64,000 nt of DNA, taken from contig NZ_JABEKV010000001.1 of the NCBI RefSeq assembly GCF_013283645.1, forward strand, positions 1-64,000, in the 5' to 3' direction. The stretch is from Sinorhizobium psoraleae. Its GTDB lineage: Bacteria; Pseudomonadota; Alphaproteobacteria; Rhizobiales; Rhizobiaceae. Shown piece by piece: positions 28,393-36,545 of this stretch (positions are counted from its first letter, which is position 1; the number at the start of each line of letters is the position of its first letter). A program made the position numbers and the translations under genes. The notes beneath the pieces are model-generated. The model was not told where the DNA came from. It saw only the letters and a program-made list of their open reading frames with translations, and ran no database searches.

Positions 28393-28618
28393 GTTCGCTC
28401 CTTGACCGCTTCTATTGCACGAGTGCAGCAGGGAGGTGCAAGTGGCTCCCCTGCCCCTCCAACTCATTAGAATCGATCACGTTCATGATTTTGGATTGCA
28501 TCAATCCAAAATCACCCTGGTCCGGGCAACGCCAGGAAAGTGTGTACCCGTTTTCCATTCGTAGTCGCGCATTTTCAAGAAACCAGAGCGAAGCACCTGA
28601 AAACAATCAGGAAAAACG
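28393..28618. repeat. Intergenic region with repeat fragment between pckA and arfB
   Basis: No gene is present. The segment carries an 11-bp hairpin, GATTTTGGATT at 28487-28497 with AATCCAAAATC at 28503-28513, followed by GGAAAGTGTGTACCCGTTTT. Together these match the repeat seen at 13712-13817, so this is a diverged copy in the opposite sub-element order. Confidence 0.55.
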
Positions 28619-28646
28619 CGAAAACCCGGCCTTCGAGGCCGGGTTT
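28619..28646 (-). terminator. Intrinsic terminator of pckA
   Basis: On the minus strand a 10-bp stem AACCCGGCCT / AGGCCGGGTT closes a three-base loop and is followed by a short T run. It lies 25 bases beyond the pckA stop codon. Confidence 0.85.
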
Positions 28647-28670
28647 CACGTGAATCATAGCCAGCGATCT

Positions 28671-30281
28671 TTATTCGGCGGCGACCTTCGCCCCGGGAGC
28701 CGCGTCGCGCACACTGCCGTCGACATGGTTTTCGAACTTGGCGAAGTTGGCGATGAACATGTCGACCAGGCGGCGCGCCTGCGCGTCATAGGCAACACCG
28801 TCCGCCCATGTAGACCGCGGATCGAGAATACCGTCGTCCACGCCCGGTACCGACACCGGCACCGCAAAGCCGAAGTTCGCGTCGGTGCGGAACGACGCAT
28901 CGTTAAGCGAGCCGTCGAGTGCCGCCGAAAGCAGCGCGCGCGTCACCTTGATCGGCATGCGGTTTCCGGTGCCGTAGGCGCCGCCGGTCCAGCCGGTGTT
29001 GACCAGCCAGCAGGTGACGCCATTCTTGGCGATCAGATCCTTCAGCAGGTTGCCGTATTCGGACGGATGGCGAGGCATGAACGGAGCGCCGAAGCAGGTC
29101 GAGAAGGTCGCTTCCGGTTCGGTCACGCCCTTTTCCGTGCCGGCGACCTTGGCCGTGTATCCGGACAGGAAATGATACATCGCCTGTTCCGGCGTCAGCC
29201 TGGCGATCGGCGGCATGACGCCGAAGGCATCTGCCGTCAACATGATGACGGTGCGCGGCTGCGGCGCCGTTCCGGTCTCGCTGGCATTCGGAATGAAATC
29301 AAGCGGATAGGCGCAACGGGTGTTTTCCGTCAGCGAACCGTCATCGAAGTCGGGCACGCGGCGCTCGTCAAGTATGACGTTCTCCATAACGGTGCCGAAG
29401 CGCCGGGTGGTGGCGTAAATCTCCGGCTCGGCCGTGGCCGAAAGCTTGATCGCCTTGGCATAGCAGCCGCCTTCGAAATTGAAGACGCCGTCCTCGCCCC
29501 ACCCGTGCTCGTCGTCGCCGATGAGTGTGCGGGACGGATCGGCCGAGAGCGTGGTCTTGCCGGTGCCCGACAGGCCAAAGAAGATCGCGGTGTCTCCCGC
29601 GGGACCGACATTGGCCGAGCAATGCATCGGCATGACGGCCTTCTTCGGCAGCAGATAGTTGAGCACCGTGAAGACCGACTTCTTCATTTCGCCGGCATAG
29701 GACGTACCGCCGATCAGGACGAGACCGTTCGTCAGGTCGCAGGCGATCACCGTTTCGCTGCGGCAGCCGTGACGCTCCGGATTCGCCCTGAAGCTCGGCA
29801 GATCGATGATCGTCAGCTTCGGCTCGAAACCTGCCAGCGCTTCGCGCGCCGGGCGGATCAGGAGATTGCGGATGAACAGCGAATGCCAGGCGAGTTCTGT
29901 AATGACGCGCGTCGGCAGAGCATGCGCCGGATCGGCACCACCAACGAGGTCCTGCACGTAGAGCGACTTGCCCTTGGCATGATCAAGCATGTCCTGCCGC
30001 AGACGCTCGAAGTTTTCCGGCGAGATCGCGTTATTGTTGTCCCACCAGATCTGATCAGCGGTCGCCGCGTCGCGGACGACGAACTTGTCCTTGGGGGAGC
30101 GGCCCGTGTGCTGGCCGGTCCGTGCGCAGAGCGCGCCATGCGCCGTCACTTGCGCCTCGCCCCGGCGAAGGGCGTCCTCGTAAAGCTCCGCTGCCTCGAG
30201 GTTGTAGCGGACGAAAGCCAGATCCGAAAAGCCGATTGTTTCCAGTCCGTTCGAGGGGTTGCGGGTGCCGAGTTGCTCCAT
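28671..30281 (-). CDS. pckA: Phosphoenolpyruvate carboxykinase (ATP)
   Basis: PckA converts oxaloacetate to phosphoenolpyruvate, the entry to gluconeogenesis when rhizobia grow on C4-dicarboxylates. The 536-residue protein has kinase-1a [16 protein letters not shown], kinase-2 [10 protein letters not shown] and the substrate segment [16 protein letters not shown], and its length matches the ATP-dependent enzyme. The ATG at 30281 has AAGGAAG upstream; the open frame to 30356 is not used by homologues. It is divergent from the ChvI/ChvG genes, and loss or gain of pckA expression is known to depend on carbon source. Confidence 0.97.
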   Translation of the reverse strand: MEQLGTRNPSNGLETIGFSDLAFVRYNLEAAELYEDALRRGEAQVTAHGALCARTGQHTGRSPKDKFVVRDAATADQIWWDNNNAISPENFERLRQDMLDHAKGKSLYVQDLVGGADPAHALPTRVITELAWHSLFIRNLLIRPAREALAGFEPKLTIIDLPSFRANPERHGCRSETVIACDLTNGLVLIGGTSYAGEMKKSVFTVLNYLLPKKAVMPMHCSANVGPAGDTAIFFGLSGTGKTTLSADPSRTLIGDDEHGWGEDGVFNFEGGCYAKAIKLSATAEPEIYATTRRFGTVMENVILDERRVPDFDDGSLTENTRCAYPLDFIPNASETGTAPQPRTVIMLTADAFGVMPPIARLTPEQAMYHFLSGYTAKVAGTEKGVTEPEATFSTCFGAPFMPRHPSEYGNLLKDLIAKNGVTCWLVNTGWTGGAYGTGNRMPIKVTRALLSAALDGSLNDASFRTDANFGFAVPVSVPGVDDGILDPRSTWADGVAYDAQARRLVDMFIANFAKFENHVDGSVRDAAPGAKVAAE

Positions 30282-30611
30282 GGTCAAGCTTCCTTTGTCA
30301 TTGGCCATTGGTATTGAATTCTGTCGGAACATACCGGCAAGATAGATCGAAGACAAGATATCGATTCCTAAAACAATAATGATATCAGTATATTAATCGA
30401 TTTAAAGAAAAATATGGATTTTTTAATCGGTTGAATCTGGCTTTGCCAAGACACATTTGACAGCTTCCCGCTCGACGATTAGCCGCGGGCCTTTTGTGCT
30501 TCGCCACAATTTGTTCCACGTTTATACTCAAGTAACGCCGGTGACTCGCGGTTGCCGCGGTTCTTGAAGCGGTTCCGGCCACCCGGACCTCAAAAGACGG
30601 AGTTGAATACG
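30282..30611. other. Divergent pckA-chvI promoter region
   Basis: The 330-base gap holds no gene. It has a markedly AT-rich block (30355-30430) in otherwise GC-rich DNA and must contain promoters for both pckA and chvI. A candidate pckA promoter is given separately. For chvI, a TTGACA at 30457-30462 has only a poor -10 partner 17 bases on. Confidence 0.6.
30328..30356 (-). promoter_or_regulatory. Candidate pckA promoter
   Basis: Read on the minus strand, TTGTCT and TATGTT are spaced by 17 bases, close to the sigma-70-type pattern of alphaproteobacteria. The start of transcription would fall about 40 bases before the pckA ATG. This is sequence reading only. Confidence 0.35.
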
Positions 30612-31337
30612 ATGCAGACCATCGCGCTTGTCGATGACGACCGCAATATCCTGACATCTGTGTCCATCGCGCTGGAAGCCGAGGGCTACAAGGTCGAAAC
30701 TTATACCGACGGTGCATCGGCGCTCGAAGGCCTGCTGGCGCGTCCGCCGCAACTCGCGATCTTCGACATCAAGATGCCGCGCATGGACGGCATGGAACTC
30801 TTGCGCCGCCTGCGGCAGAAATCCGACCTGCCGGTCATTTTCCTCACCTCAAAAGACGAGGAAATCGACGAACTCTTCGGCCTCAAGATGGGCGCCGACG
30901 ATTTCATCACCAAGCCATTCTCCCAGCGCCTGCTGGTCGAGCGTGTCAAGGCGATCCTGCGTCGCGCGCCGAACCGCGACCTCGCGGCGGCCGGCCCAAT
31001 GGGCACGGCGAAGACTTCCGATGCCCCGTCCCGTTCGCTGGAACGCGGCCAGCTCGTCATGGACCAGGAGCGCCACACCTGCACTTGGAAGAACGAATCG
31101 GTGACCCTGACGGTCACGGAGTTTCTCATCCTGCACTCGCTGGCACAGCGTCCGGGTGTGGTGAAGAGCCGAGACGCACTGATGGATGCCGCCTATGATG
31201 AGCAGGTCTATGTGGATGACCGCACGATCGACAGCCACATCAAACGGCTTCGCAAGAAGTTCAAGATGGTCGACAACGACTTCGACATGATCGAAACGCT
31301 CTACGGCGTCGGCTACCGTTTTCGCGAAACAGCCTGA
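30612..31337 (+). CDS. chvI: Response regulator ChvI
   Basis: The 241-residue OmpR-type regulator has a receiver domain with phospho-acceptor Asp52 ([17 protein letters not shown]), LTSKDEE and the switch Lys in FITKPFSQR, and a C-terminal winged-helix domain ending in [13 protein letters not shown] and YGVGYRF. In Sinorhizobium and Agrobacterium ChvI with ChvG (ExoS) governs envelope stress, exopolysaccharide, motility and host interaction. The ATG at 30612 with GGAG nine bases upstream gives the family length. Confidence 0.96.
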   Translation: MQTIALVDDDRNILTSVSIALEAEGYKVETYTDGASALEGLLARPPQLAIFDIKMPRMDGMELLRRLRQKSDLPVIFLTSKDEEIDELFGLKMGADDFITKPFSQRLLVERVKAILRRAPNRDLAAAGPMGTAKTSDAPSRSLERGQLVMDQERHTCTWKNESVTLTVTEFLILHSLAQRPGVVKSRDALMDAAYDEQVYVDDRTIDSHIKRLRKKFKMVDNDFDMIETLYGVGYRFRETA

Positions 31338-31510
31338 CGGCCGCTCCGACTTGCCACAACGGAGATTGTGGATCATGCAGAAATGGCGTAACGGCGACGC
31401 GGGAGAGGCCCCGTCGGGCAGGCCGTAAGCCATCCATAGGCAAAAGCCTGGCCGGCCGGGACGAGGCAGACGAGAGGCCGGTCGTTGTGCCGGCGCAAGG
31501 AAAAAGAAGG

Positions 31511-31528
31511 CGACGGAGTTTTCCGTCG
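31511..31528 (+). promoter_or_regulatory. Hairpin at the chvG start codon
   Basis: A perfect 7-bp stem, CGACGGA / TCCGTCG with a GTTT loop, ends exactly on the G of the GTG at 31528. It would cover the region where a ribosome site for that start should lie. The purine-rich GGAGCGGGAG at 31531-31540 follows immediately. Confidence 0.4.
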
Positions 31529-33327
31529 TGGGAGCGGGAGACTTGGTAGACGTCTTGCAGGGCGATCTGGAGGATATTGAAGGGCGGGCATCGGCGCGCA
31601 GCCAGCGCCGATGGGCGCATCCCTTCACCCTGATCCGCCGCCTGTTCGGCAATGCCGTCTTTTCGAGCCTCACCCGACGCATCGTCTTCTTCAACCTCGT
31701 CGCGCTCGTGGTGCTCGTCGGCGGCATCATGTACCTCAACCAGTTCCGGGAGGGTCTGATCGACGCCCGGGTGGAAAGCCTGCTGACCCAGGGCGAGATC
31801 ATCGCCGGGGCGATTTCCGCCTCCGCATCGGTCGATACCAACTCGATTACCATCGATCCGGAGAAGCTGCTCGAACTCCAGGCCGGCGAAAGCATCACGC
31901 CGCTGCCGAGCGACGAGGATCTCGAGTTTCCGATCATCCAGGAACGGGTAGCGCCGGTCCTCAGACGCCTGATTTCCCCGACGCGGACCCGCGCGCGCCT
32001 CTTCGACGCCGATGCCGATCTGCTGCTCGACTCCCGTCATCTCTATAGCGGCGGTCAGGTCCTGCGCTTCGATCTTCCGCCGGTCGATCCGGAGACGACA
32101 GGCATCGCCGACAAGCTCAGCATGTGGCTCAACCGGCTGCTGCAGCCCGGCGACCTGCCGCTCTACAAGGAGCCACCGGGCGGCAACGGCTCGATCTACC
32201 CGGAGGTCATGAACGCGCTTACCGGCGTGCGCGGTGCCGTCGTGCGGGTGACGGAGAAGGGCGAGTTGATCGTTTCGGTCGCCGTGCCGGTGCAGCGGTT
32301 CCGCGCGGTGCTCGGGGTGCTGCTGCTTTCGACGCAGGCTGGCGACATCGACAAGATCGTCCATGCCGAGCGCCTCGCGATCATCCGCGTTTTCGGCGTC
32401 GCCGCGCTCGTCAACGTCATCCTGTCTCTGCTTCTTTCGTCGACCATCGCCAATCCGCTGAGAAGGCTGTCGGCTGCCGCGATCCGGGTGCGCCGCGGCG
32501 GCGCGAAGGAACGGGAGGAAATCCCGGACTTCTCCTCGCGCCAGGACGAAATCGGCAACCTGTCGGTGGCGCTCCGCGAAATGACGACGGCGCTCTACGA
32601 TCGCATCGCGGCGATCGAGAACTTTGCCGCCGACGTCAGCCATGAGCTCAAGAACCCGCTCACATCGCTGCGCAGCGCCGTCGAGACCCTGCCGCTCGCG
32701 CGCAACGAGGATTCGAAAAAACGGCTGCTCGACGTCATCCAGCACGACGTGCGCCGCCTCGATCGGCTGATCAGCGATATTTCCGACGCGTCGCGACTCG
32801 ATGCAGAGCTGGCGCGCAGCGACGCCAAGAAAGTCGACCTGGAAAAGCTGCTTGGCGATCTCATCGATATTTCCCGACAGATTCGCAGCAAGAAGAAGCC
32901 GGTGCTCCTGGACTTCGTCATCGATCGCAAGGACAATCCGAGGGCGAGCTTCGTCGTCAGCGGCTATGAGCTGCGCATCAGCCAGATCATCACGAACCTC
33001 ATCGAAAACGCCCGCTCCTTCGTCCCGGAGCAGAATGGTCGCATCATCATCCGCCTGACCCGGTCGCGCTCCCGCTGTCTCGTCTATGTGGAGGACAACG
33101 GTCCGGGCATTCAAGCCGAAGACATCGATCGGATTTTCGAGCGCTTCTATACCGACCGGCCGGAAGGCGAGGACTTCGGTCAGAATTCGGGTCTCGGTCT
33201 TTCGATTTCACGCCAGATCGCCGAAGCCCATGGCGGTACGCTGAAGGCGGAAAACATTGTGGGGCAAGGCGGGCACGTGACCGGCGCCCGGTTCATCCTC
33301 TCCCTGCCGGCCGAGCCGCACCAGTGA
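31528..33327 (+). CDS. chvG: Sensor histidine kinase ChvG (ExoS)
   Basis: This inner-membrane kinase of up to 599 residues has a first transmembrane helix at about 51-70, a periplasmic domain of about 210 residues, a second helix at about 283-305, a HAMP linker, and a kinase core with H-box SHELKNPLTSLR (His372), N-box TNLIENARSF, G1 VEDNGPGIQ and G2 NSGLGLSIS. The periplasmic part is where ExoR represses the kinase in S. meliloti. The exact start is unclear: GTG at 31528 overlaps a hairpin, while later TTG codons follow a better GGGAG. It ends in a GTGA overlap with hprK. Confidence 0.95.
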   Translation: MGAGDLVDVLQGDLEDIEGRASARSQRRWAHPFTLIRRLFGNAVFSSLTRRIVFFNLVALVVLVGGIMYLNQFREGLIDARVESLLTQGEIIAGAISASASVDTNSITIDPEKLLELQAGESITPLPSDEDLEFPIIQERVAPVLRRLISPTRTRARLFDADADLLLDSRHLYSGGQVLRFDLPPVDPETTGIADKLSMWLNRLLQPGDLPLYKEPPGGNGSIYPEVMNALTGVRGAVVRVTEKGELIVSVAVPVQRFRAVLGVLLLSTQAGDIDKIVHAERLAIIRVFGVAALVNVILSLLLSSTIANPLRRLSAAAIRVRRGGAKEREEIPDFSSRQDEIGNLSVALREMTTALYDRIAAIENFAADVSHELKNPLTSLRSAVETLPLARNEDSKKRLLDVIQHDVRRLDRLISDISDASRLDAELARSDAKKVDLEKLLGDLIDISRQIRSKKKPVLLDFVIDRKDNPRASFVVSGYELRISQIITNLIENARSFVPEQNGRIIIRLTRSRSRCLVYVEDNGPGIQAEDIDRIFERFYTDRPEGEDFGQNSGLGLSISRQIAEAHGGTLKAENIVGQGGHVTGARFILSLPAEPHQ

Positions 33328-33782
33328 CCGCGCCAGCTTGCAATATCCACGCAACGGCAATCGTTCTCGGCACGACCGGATTTCTGATCACCGGACCCTC
33401 CGGCTCGGGCAAATCCGCCTTCGCCCTTTCCTGCATTTCCGAGGCGAGGCGCCGTGGTCGTTTTGCGGCGCTCGTCGCCGATGACCGGGTCGATCTTACC
33501 CTCGAGAATGACCGGATCATCGCCCGTTGCCCTGCGTCCATTCGCGGCCTGATCGAGGTTCGCGGCGGCGGCATCGTCGCCGTCGAAACGGTGTCCGCCT
33601 GCGTTCTGGACTGGGCGATCATGCCGGCGAGACCGTCCCGCGATCAGCGTCTGCCACCCGAGAACGAGGAGCTGCAGCTACAAATTGGGCGAACTCTGCC
33701 GCTGTTGCGCGTTCCCGTTGAAACCCTCGTCTCGCCTCTCGATGCACTGCACGCACTGCTACCCAAAAATTTAGCACTTTAG
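33324..33782 (+). CDS. hprK: Short HPr kinase/phosphorylase HprK
   Basis: The 152-residue protein holds only the catalytic C-terminal half of HPr kinase; Gram-positive enzymes are about 310 residues. Walker A is GPSGSGKSA (24-32), VADDRVDL supplies acidic residues, and the family signature appears as IRGLIEVRGGGIV. This short form is normal for alphaproteobacteria. It phosphorylates a serine on HPr and so feeds carbon or energy status into the regulatory PTS. The GTG start overlaps the chvG stop by four bases, tying it translationally to the envelope-stress kinase. Confidence 0.92.
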   Translation: MTAPACNIHATAIVLGTTGFLITGPSGSGKSAFALSCISEARRRGRFAALVADDRVDLTLENDRIIARCPASIRGLIEVRGGGIVAVETVSACVLDWAIMPARPSRDQRLPPENEELQLQIGRTLPLLRVPVETLVSPLDALHALLPKNLAL

Positions 33783-33940
33783 CCTTATCCGAGGGCAGAA
33801 GGGCTGCTTTTTCGGCATTTTTGGCTTGCACTTCGCCTTTTCCTTGCCAAGATGGCCGCCCCAGCAGGTGGACGAAATTGCTGCATTGCGATATCTGACC
33901 ATCAACGAGAGTTGCATATGCAGTTGGAGCAAAGATACCC

Positions 33941-34342
33941 ATGATCGGACTTGTGCTTGTCACCCATGGCAAGCTGGCGGAAGAGTTTCGGCATGCGTTG
34001 GAGCATGTCGTCGGTCCGCAAAAAGCTATCGAGACCGTCTGCATCGGGCCCGAGGACGACATGGACCAGCGGCGTCAGGATATTCTCGATGCAGTTGCTG
34101 GCGCCGACGTGGGCAATGGCGTCATCATTCTGACGGACATGTTCGGCGGCACGCCATCCAACCTCGCCATCTCGGTCATGCGCAGCGGCAGCGTCGAGGT
34201 GATTGCGGGCGTCAATCTGCCGATGCTGATCAAGCTTGCCGGCGTTCGCGGCGAAAGCGACATGGACAAGGCCCTCGTCGAGGCCTCCGAGGCGGGACGC
34301 AAATACATCAATGTCGCCAGCCGCGTGCTGAGCGGAAAATGA
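33941..34342 (+). CDS. manX: PTS EIIA component, mannose type
   Basis: The 133-residue protein is an EIIA domain of the mannose/sorbose family. The phospho-acceptor is His9 in LVTHGKLAEEF, and LTDMFGGTPSNLA is the conserved second loop. There is no linked EIIB, EIIC or EIID gene, so it probably has a regulatory rather than a transport role, accepting phosphate from HPr. Its stop codon overlaps the ATG of the HPr gene. Confidence 0.93.
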   Translation: MIGLVLVTHGKLAEEFRHALEHVVGPQKAIETVCIGPEDDMDQRRQDILDAVAGADVGNGVIILTDMFGGTPSNLAISVMRSGSVEVIAGVNLPMLIKLAGVRGESDMDKALVEASEAGRKYINVASRVLSGK

Positions 34343-34632
34343 TGGACCATCGCCCCGCCATGTCGCTGACGCGCGAGCTGCTGATCATAAACAAACGCGG
34401 CCTGCATGCACGGGCGTCGGCGAAATTCGTCCAGACCGTCGAAGCCTATGACGCCGAAATCACCGTCTCCAAGGACGGCATGACGGTTGGCGGCACGTCG
34501 ATCATGGGCCTGATGATGCTTGCGGCCAGCACGGGCTCTACCGTCTTTGTCACCGCCAGCGGCGTCCAGGCGGAAGAAGCGCTCAATGCCCTCGACGCGC
34601 TTGTTCGCGACAAATTCGGCGAAGAGATCTGA
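34339..34632 (+). CDS. ptsH: Phosphocarrier protein HPr
   Basis: HPr carries phosphate from EI to EIIA proteins. The protein of 90-97 residues has the active-site His in NKRGLHARASAKFVQ and the regulatory serine in GGTSIMGLMMLAAS, the target of HprK. Starts at 34339 or 34342 overlap the EIIA stop; an internal ATG at 34360 (MSLTREL) would give the usual 90 residues but lacks a ribosome site. With hprK and manX it forms the regulatory PTS module; enzyme I is encoded elsewhere. Confidence 0.93.
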   Translation: MMDHRPAMSLTRELLIINKRGLHARASAKFVQTVEAYDAEITVSKDGMTVGGTSIMGLMMLAASTGSTVFVTASGVQAEEALNALDALVRDKFGEEI

Positions 34633-34673
34633 CGCGCTCGTGGGCGCCAGAGCTGAAGCCCCTCCAGCACTCG

Positions 34674-34709
34674 CACGATATAAACATATAAAGACTTCTT
34701 TATATCGTG
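34674..34709 (+). promoter_or_regulatory. Dual hairpin in the ahcY leader
   Basis: An 11-bp perfect stem CACGATATAAA (34674-34684) with TTTATATCGTG (34699-34709) competes with an 8-bp stem ATATAAAG (34686-34693) with CTTTATAT (34698-34705). Both use the same right arm, so only one can form at a time. No T-tract follows. The AT-rich block is conspicuous between GC-rich flanks. Confidence 0.5.
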
Positions 34710-34837
34710 GTTGCCCTCCCCTCTGATTCCTGATAGACCGGGCGCACTCTCCCCGTGATCCTGCGCGGGAGGCATTGTCACGCCGCCGGACGGCCAAAGG
34801 GCCGGCGCGGCCGGAAAAGATCAGCCTGGAGAACTCC

Positions 34838-36238
34838 ATGACCGCAACTCAGGACTATATTGTCGCCGACATCGGCCTGGCCGATTTCGGCCGCAAGGAA
34901 ATTGCCATCGCCGAAACGGAAATGCCGGGCCTGATGGCCTGCCGTGAGGAATTCGGTGCATCGAAGCCGCTGAAGGGCGCACGCATCACCGGTTCGCTGC
35001 ACATGACCATCCAGACGGCCGTGCTGATCGAGACGCTGGTTGCGCTCGGCGCCGAGGTTCGCTGGGCCTCGTGCAACATCTTCTCGACGCAGGACCACGC
35101 CGCCGCAGCGATCGCAGCAAGCGGCGTTCCGGTCTTTGCCGTCAAGGGCGAAACGCTTGAGGAATACTGGACCTACACCGACAAGATCTTCCAGTGGGCC
35201 GACGGCGGCCTCTCGAACATGATTCTCGACGACGGTGGCGACGCCACCATGTACATCCTGCTCGGCGCGCGCGCCGAAGCCGGCGAGAACGTGCTTTCCA
35301 ACCCGGGTTCGGAAGAAGAGGAAATCCTTTTCGCCCAGATCAAGAAGCGTCTTGCGGCAACGCCCGGCTGGTTTACGAAGCAGCGTGACGCGATCAAGGG
35401 CGTGACCGAAGAAACGACCACCGGCGTCAACCGTCTCTACCAGCTCCAGTCCAAGGGCCTGCTTCCGTTCCCGGCGATCAACGTCAACGACAGCGTCACC
35501 AAGTCGAAGTTCGACAACAAGTACGGCTGCAAGGAATCGCTCGTCGACGGCATTCGCCGCGGCACCGACGTGATGATGGCCGGCAAGGTTGCCGTCGTTT
35601 GCGGCTATGGCGACGTCGGCAAGGGCTCGGCCGCTTCCTTGACGGGTGCGGGCGCGCGCGTGAAGGTCACCGAAGTCGATCCGATCTGCGCACTGCAGGC
35701 AGCGATGGACGGCTATGAAGTCGTCCAGCTCGAGGACGTCGTCTCGACGGCCGACATCTTCATCACGACGACCGGCAACAAGGACGTCATCCGCATGGAC
35801 CACATGCGCGAGATGAAGGACATGGCGATTGTCGGCAACATCGGCCACTTCGACAACGAAATCCAGGTCTCGGCGCTGCGCAACCTGAAATGGACCAACA
35901 TCAAGCCGCAGGTCGACATGATCGAGTTCCCGAAGGGCAACCGCATGATCCTGCTTTCGGAAGGCCGTTTGCTGAACCTCGGCAACGCCACCGGTCATCC
36001 GTCCTTCGTGATGTCGGCTTCCTTCTCCAACCAGGTTCTGGCCCAGATCGAGCTCTTCACCAAGGGTGAGAACTACAAGAACGAAGTCTACGTTCTGCCG
36101 AAGCAGCTCGACGAGAAGGTTGCCCGCCTGCATCTCGCAAAGCTCGGCGCCAAGCTGACCGAGCTTTCGGAAGAACAGGCTGCCTATATCGGCGTGAAGC
36201 CGCAGGGTCCGTTCAAGGCCGAACACTACCGCTACTAA
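34838..36238 (+). CDS. ahcY: S-adenosylhomocysteine hydrolase
   Basis: AhcY splits S-adenosylhomocysteine to adenosine and homocysteine, keeping methylation going. The 466-residue protein has the NAD-binding loop [12 protein letters not shown], the substrate segments [14 protein letters not shown] and [10 protein letters not shown], and the C-terminal PFKAEHYRY tail that reaches into the neighbouring subunit. The ATG at 34838 has TGGAGA seven bases upstream. A strong terminator follows. The position after the regulatory PTS genes is conserved in rhizobia. Confidence 0.97.
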   Translation: MTATQDYIVADIGLADFGRKEIAIAETEMPGLMACREEFGASKPLKGARITGSLHMTIQTAVLIETLVALGAEVRWASCNIFSTQDHAAAAIAASGVPVFAVKGETLEEYWTYTDKIFQWADGGLSNMILDDGGDATMYILLGARAEAGENVLSNPGSEEEEILFAQIKKRLAATPGWFTKQRDAIKGVTEETTTGVNRLYQLQSKGLLPFPAINVNDSVTKSKFDNKYGCKESLVDGIRRGTDVMMAGKVAVVCGYGDVGKGSAASLTGAGARVKVTEVDPICALQAAMDGYEVVQLEDVVSTADIFITTTGNKDVIRMDHMREMKDMAIVGNIGHFDNEIQVSALRNLKWTNIKPQVDMIEFPKGNRMILLSEGRLLNLGNATGHPSFVMSASFSNQVLAQIELFTKGENYKNEVYVLPKQLDEKVARLHLAKLGAKLTELSEEQAAYIGVKPQGPFKAEHYRY

Positions 36239-36254
36239 TCGTTACCCGGGCAAT

Positions 36255-36270
36255 CCACAACATGTTGTGG
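36255..36270. repeat. 16-base palindrome between ahcY and its terminator
   Basis: CCACAACATGTTGTGG is a perfect palindrome that ends where the terminator stem begins, sharing its last two Gs. It may form a hairpin in tandem with the terminator or be a protein-binding dyad. Confidence 0.4.
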
Positions 36271-36305
36271 CCGCGATCTTGACAAGAGATCGCGGCCGCT
36301 TTTTT
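36269..36305 (+). terminator. Intrinsic terminator of ahcY
   Basis: An 11-bp perfect stem GGCCGCGATCT / AGATCGCGGCC closes a seven-base loop and is followed by GC and six Ts. It lies about 30 bases after the ahcY stop codon. Confidence 0.92.
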
Positions 36306-36370
36306 GAGCCGCGCACTTTCCGGCGATTCGTCAAACAAGTATGCTTAAGCCATTGATTCGTGACGCTACT

Positions 36371-36473
36371 GCATGTCTCCTCAAATCGTAGCCGATTTGA
36401 GGAATAAACAAGCAGCAATTCAAAATGCTACAGCGTCCTTTGCGCGGCTGATTTAAGACGCGCGGCGCTGTAG
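36371..36473 (+). repeat. Palindromic repeat family A, full copy upstream of divL
   Basis: This is the most complete single copy. It runs GCATGTCTCCTCAAATCG-TAG-CCGATTTGAGGA (first hairpin), then GCAGCAATTCAAAATGC, then CTACAGCGTCCTTTGCGCG and ends GCGCGGCGCTGTAG, whose CTACAGCG and CGCTGTAG ends are complementary (second hairpin). It lies 73 bases before the chosen divL start. Confidence 0.8.
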
Positions 36474-36545
36474 TGAGTACCTTCGAGCGTTGCGAATGGG
36501 GATGTCTTGTCGGACATGCGGCAAACAGACGGAGACAGACCGGGG

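Noticed and set aside
28485-30317. 610-codon open frame antisense to pckA
   Set aside because: Composition is rich in Arg, His and Gly without hydrophobic core segments or any known motif, and it also crosses the pckA terminator and repeat DNA.
33783-33940. Possible sigma-54 promoter before the EIIA gene
   Set aside because: GG and GC doublets are present but the spacing does not fit the -24/-12 pattern.
34633-34837. A known SAH riboswitch before ahcY
   Set aside because: The described SAH riboswitch core could not be recognised here; only the dual hairpin is supported, so no riboswitch class is assigned.
34778-36226. Long open frame antisense to nearly all of ahcY
   Set aside because: It mirrors a well-conserved gene codon by codon in GC-rich DNA and shows no recognisable domain or ribosome site; such antisense frames are a by-product of biased third positions.
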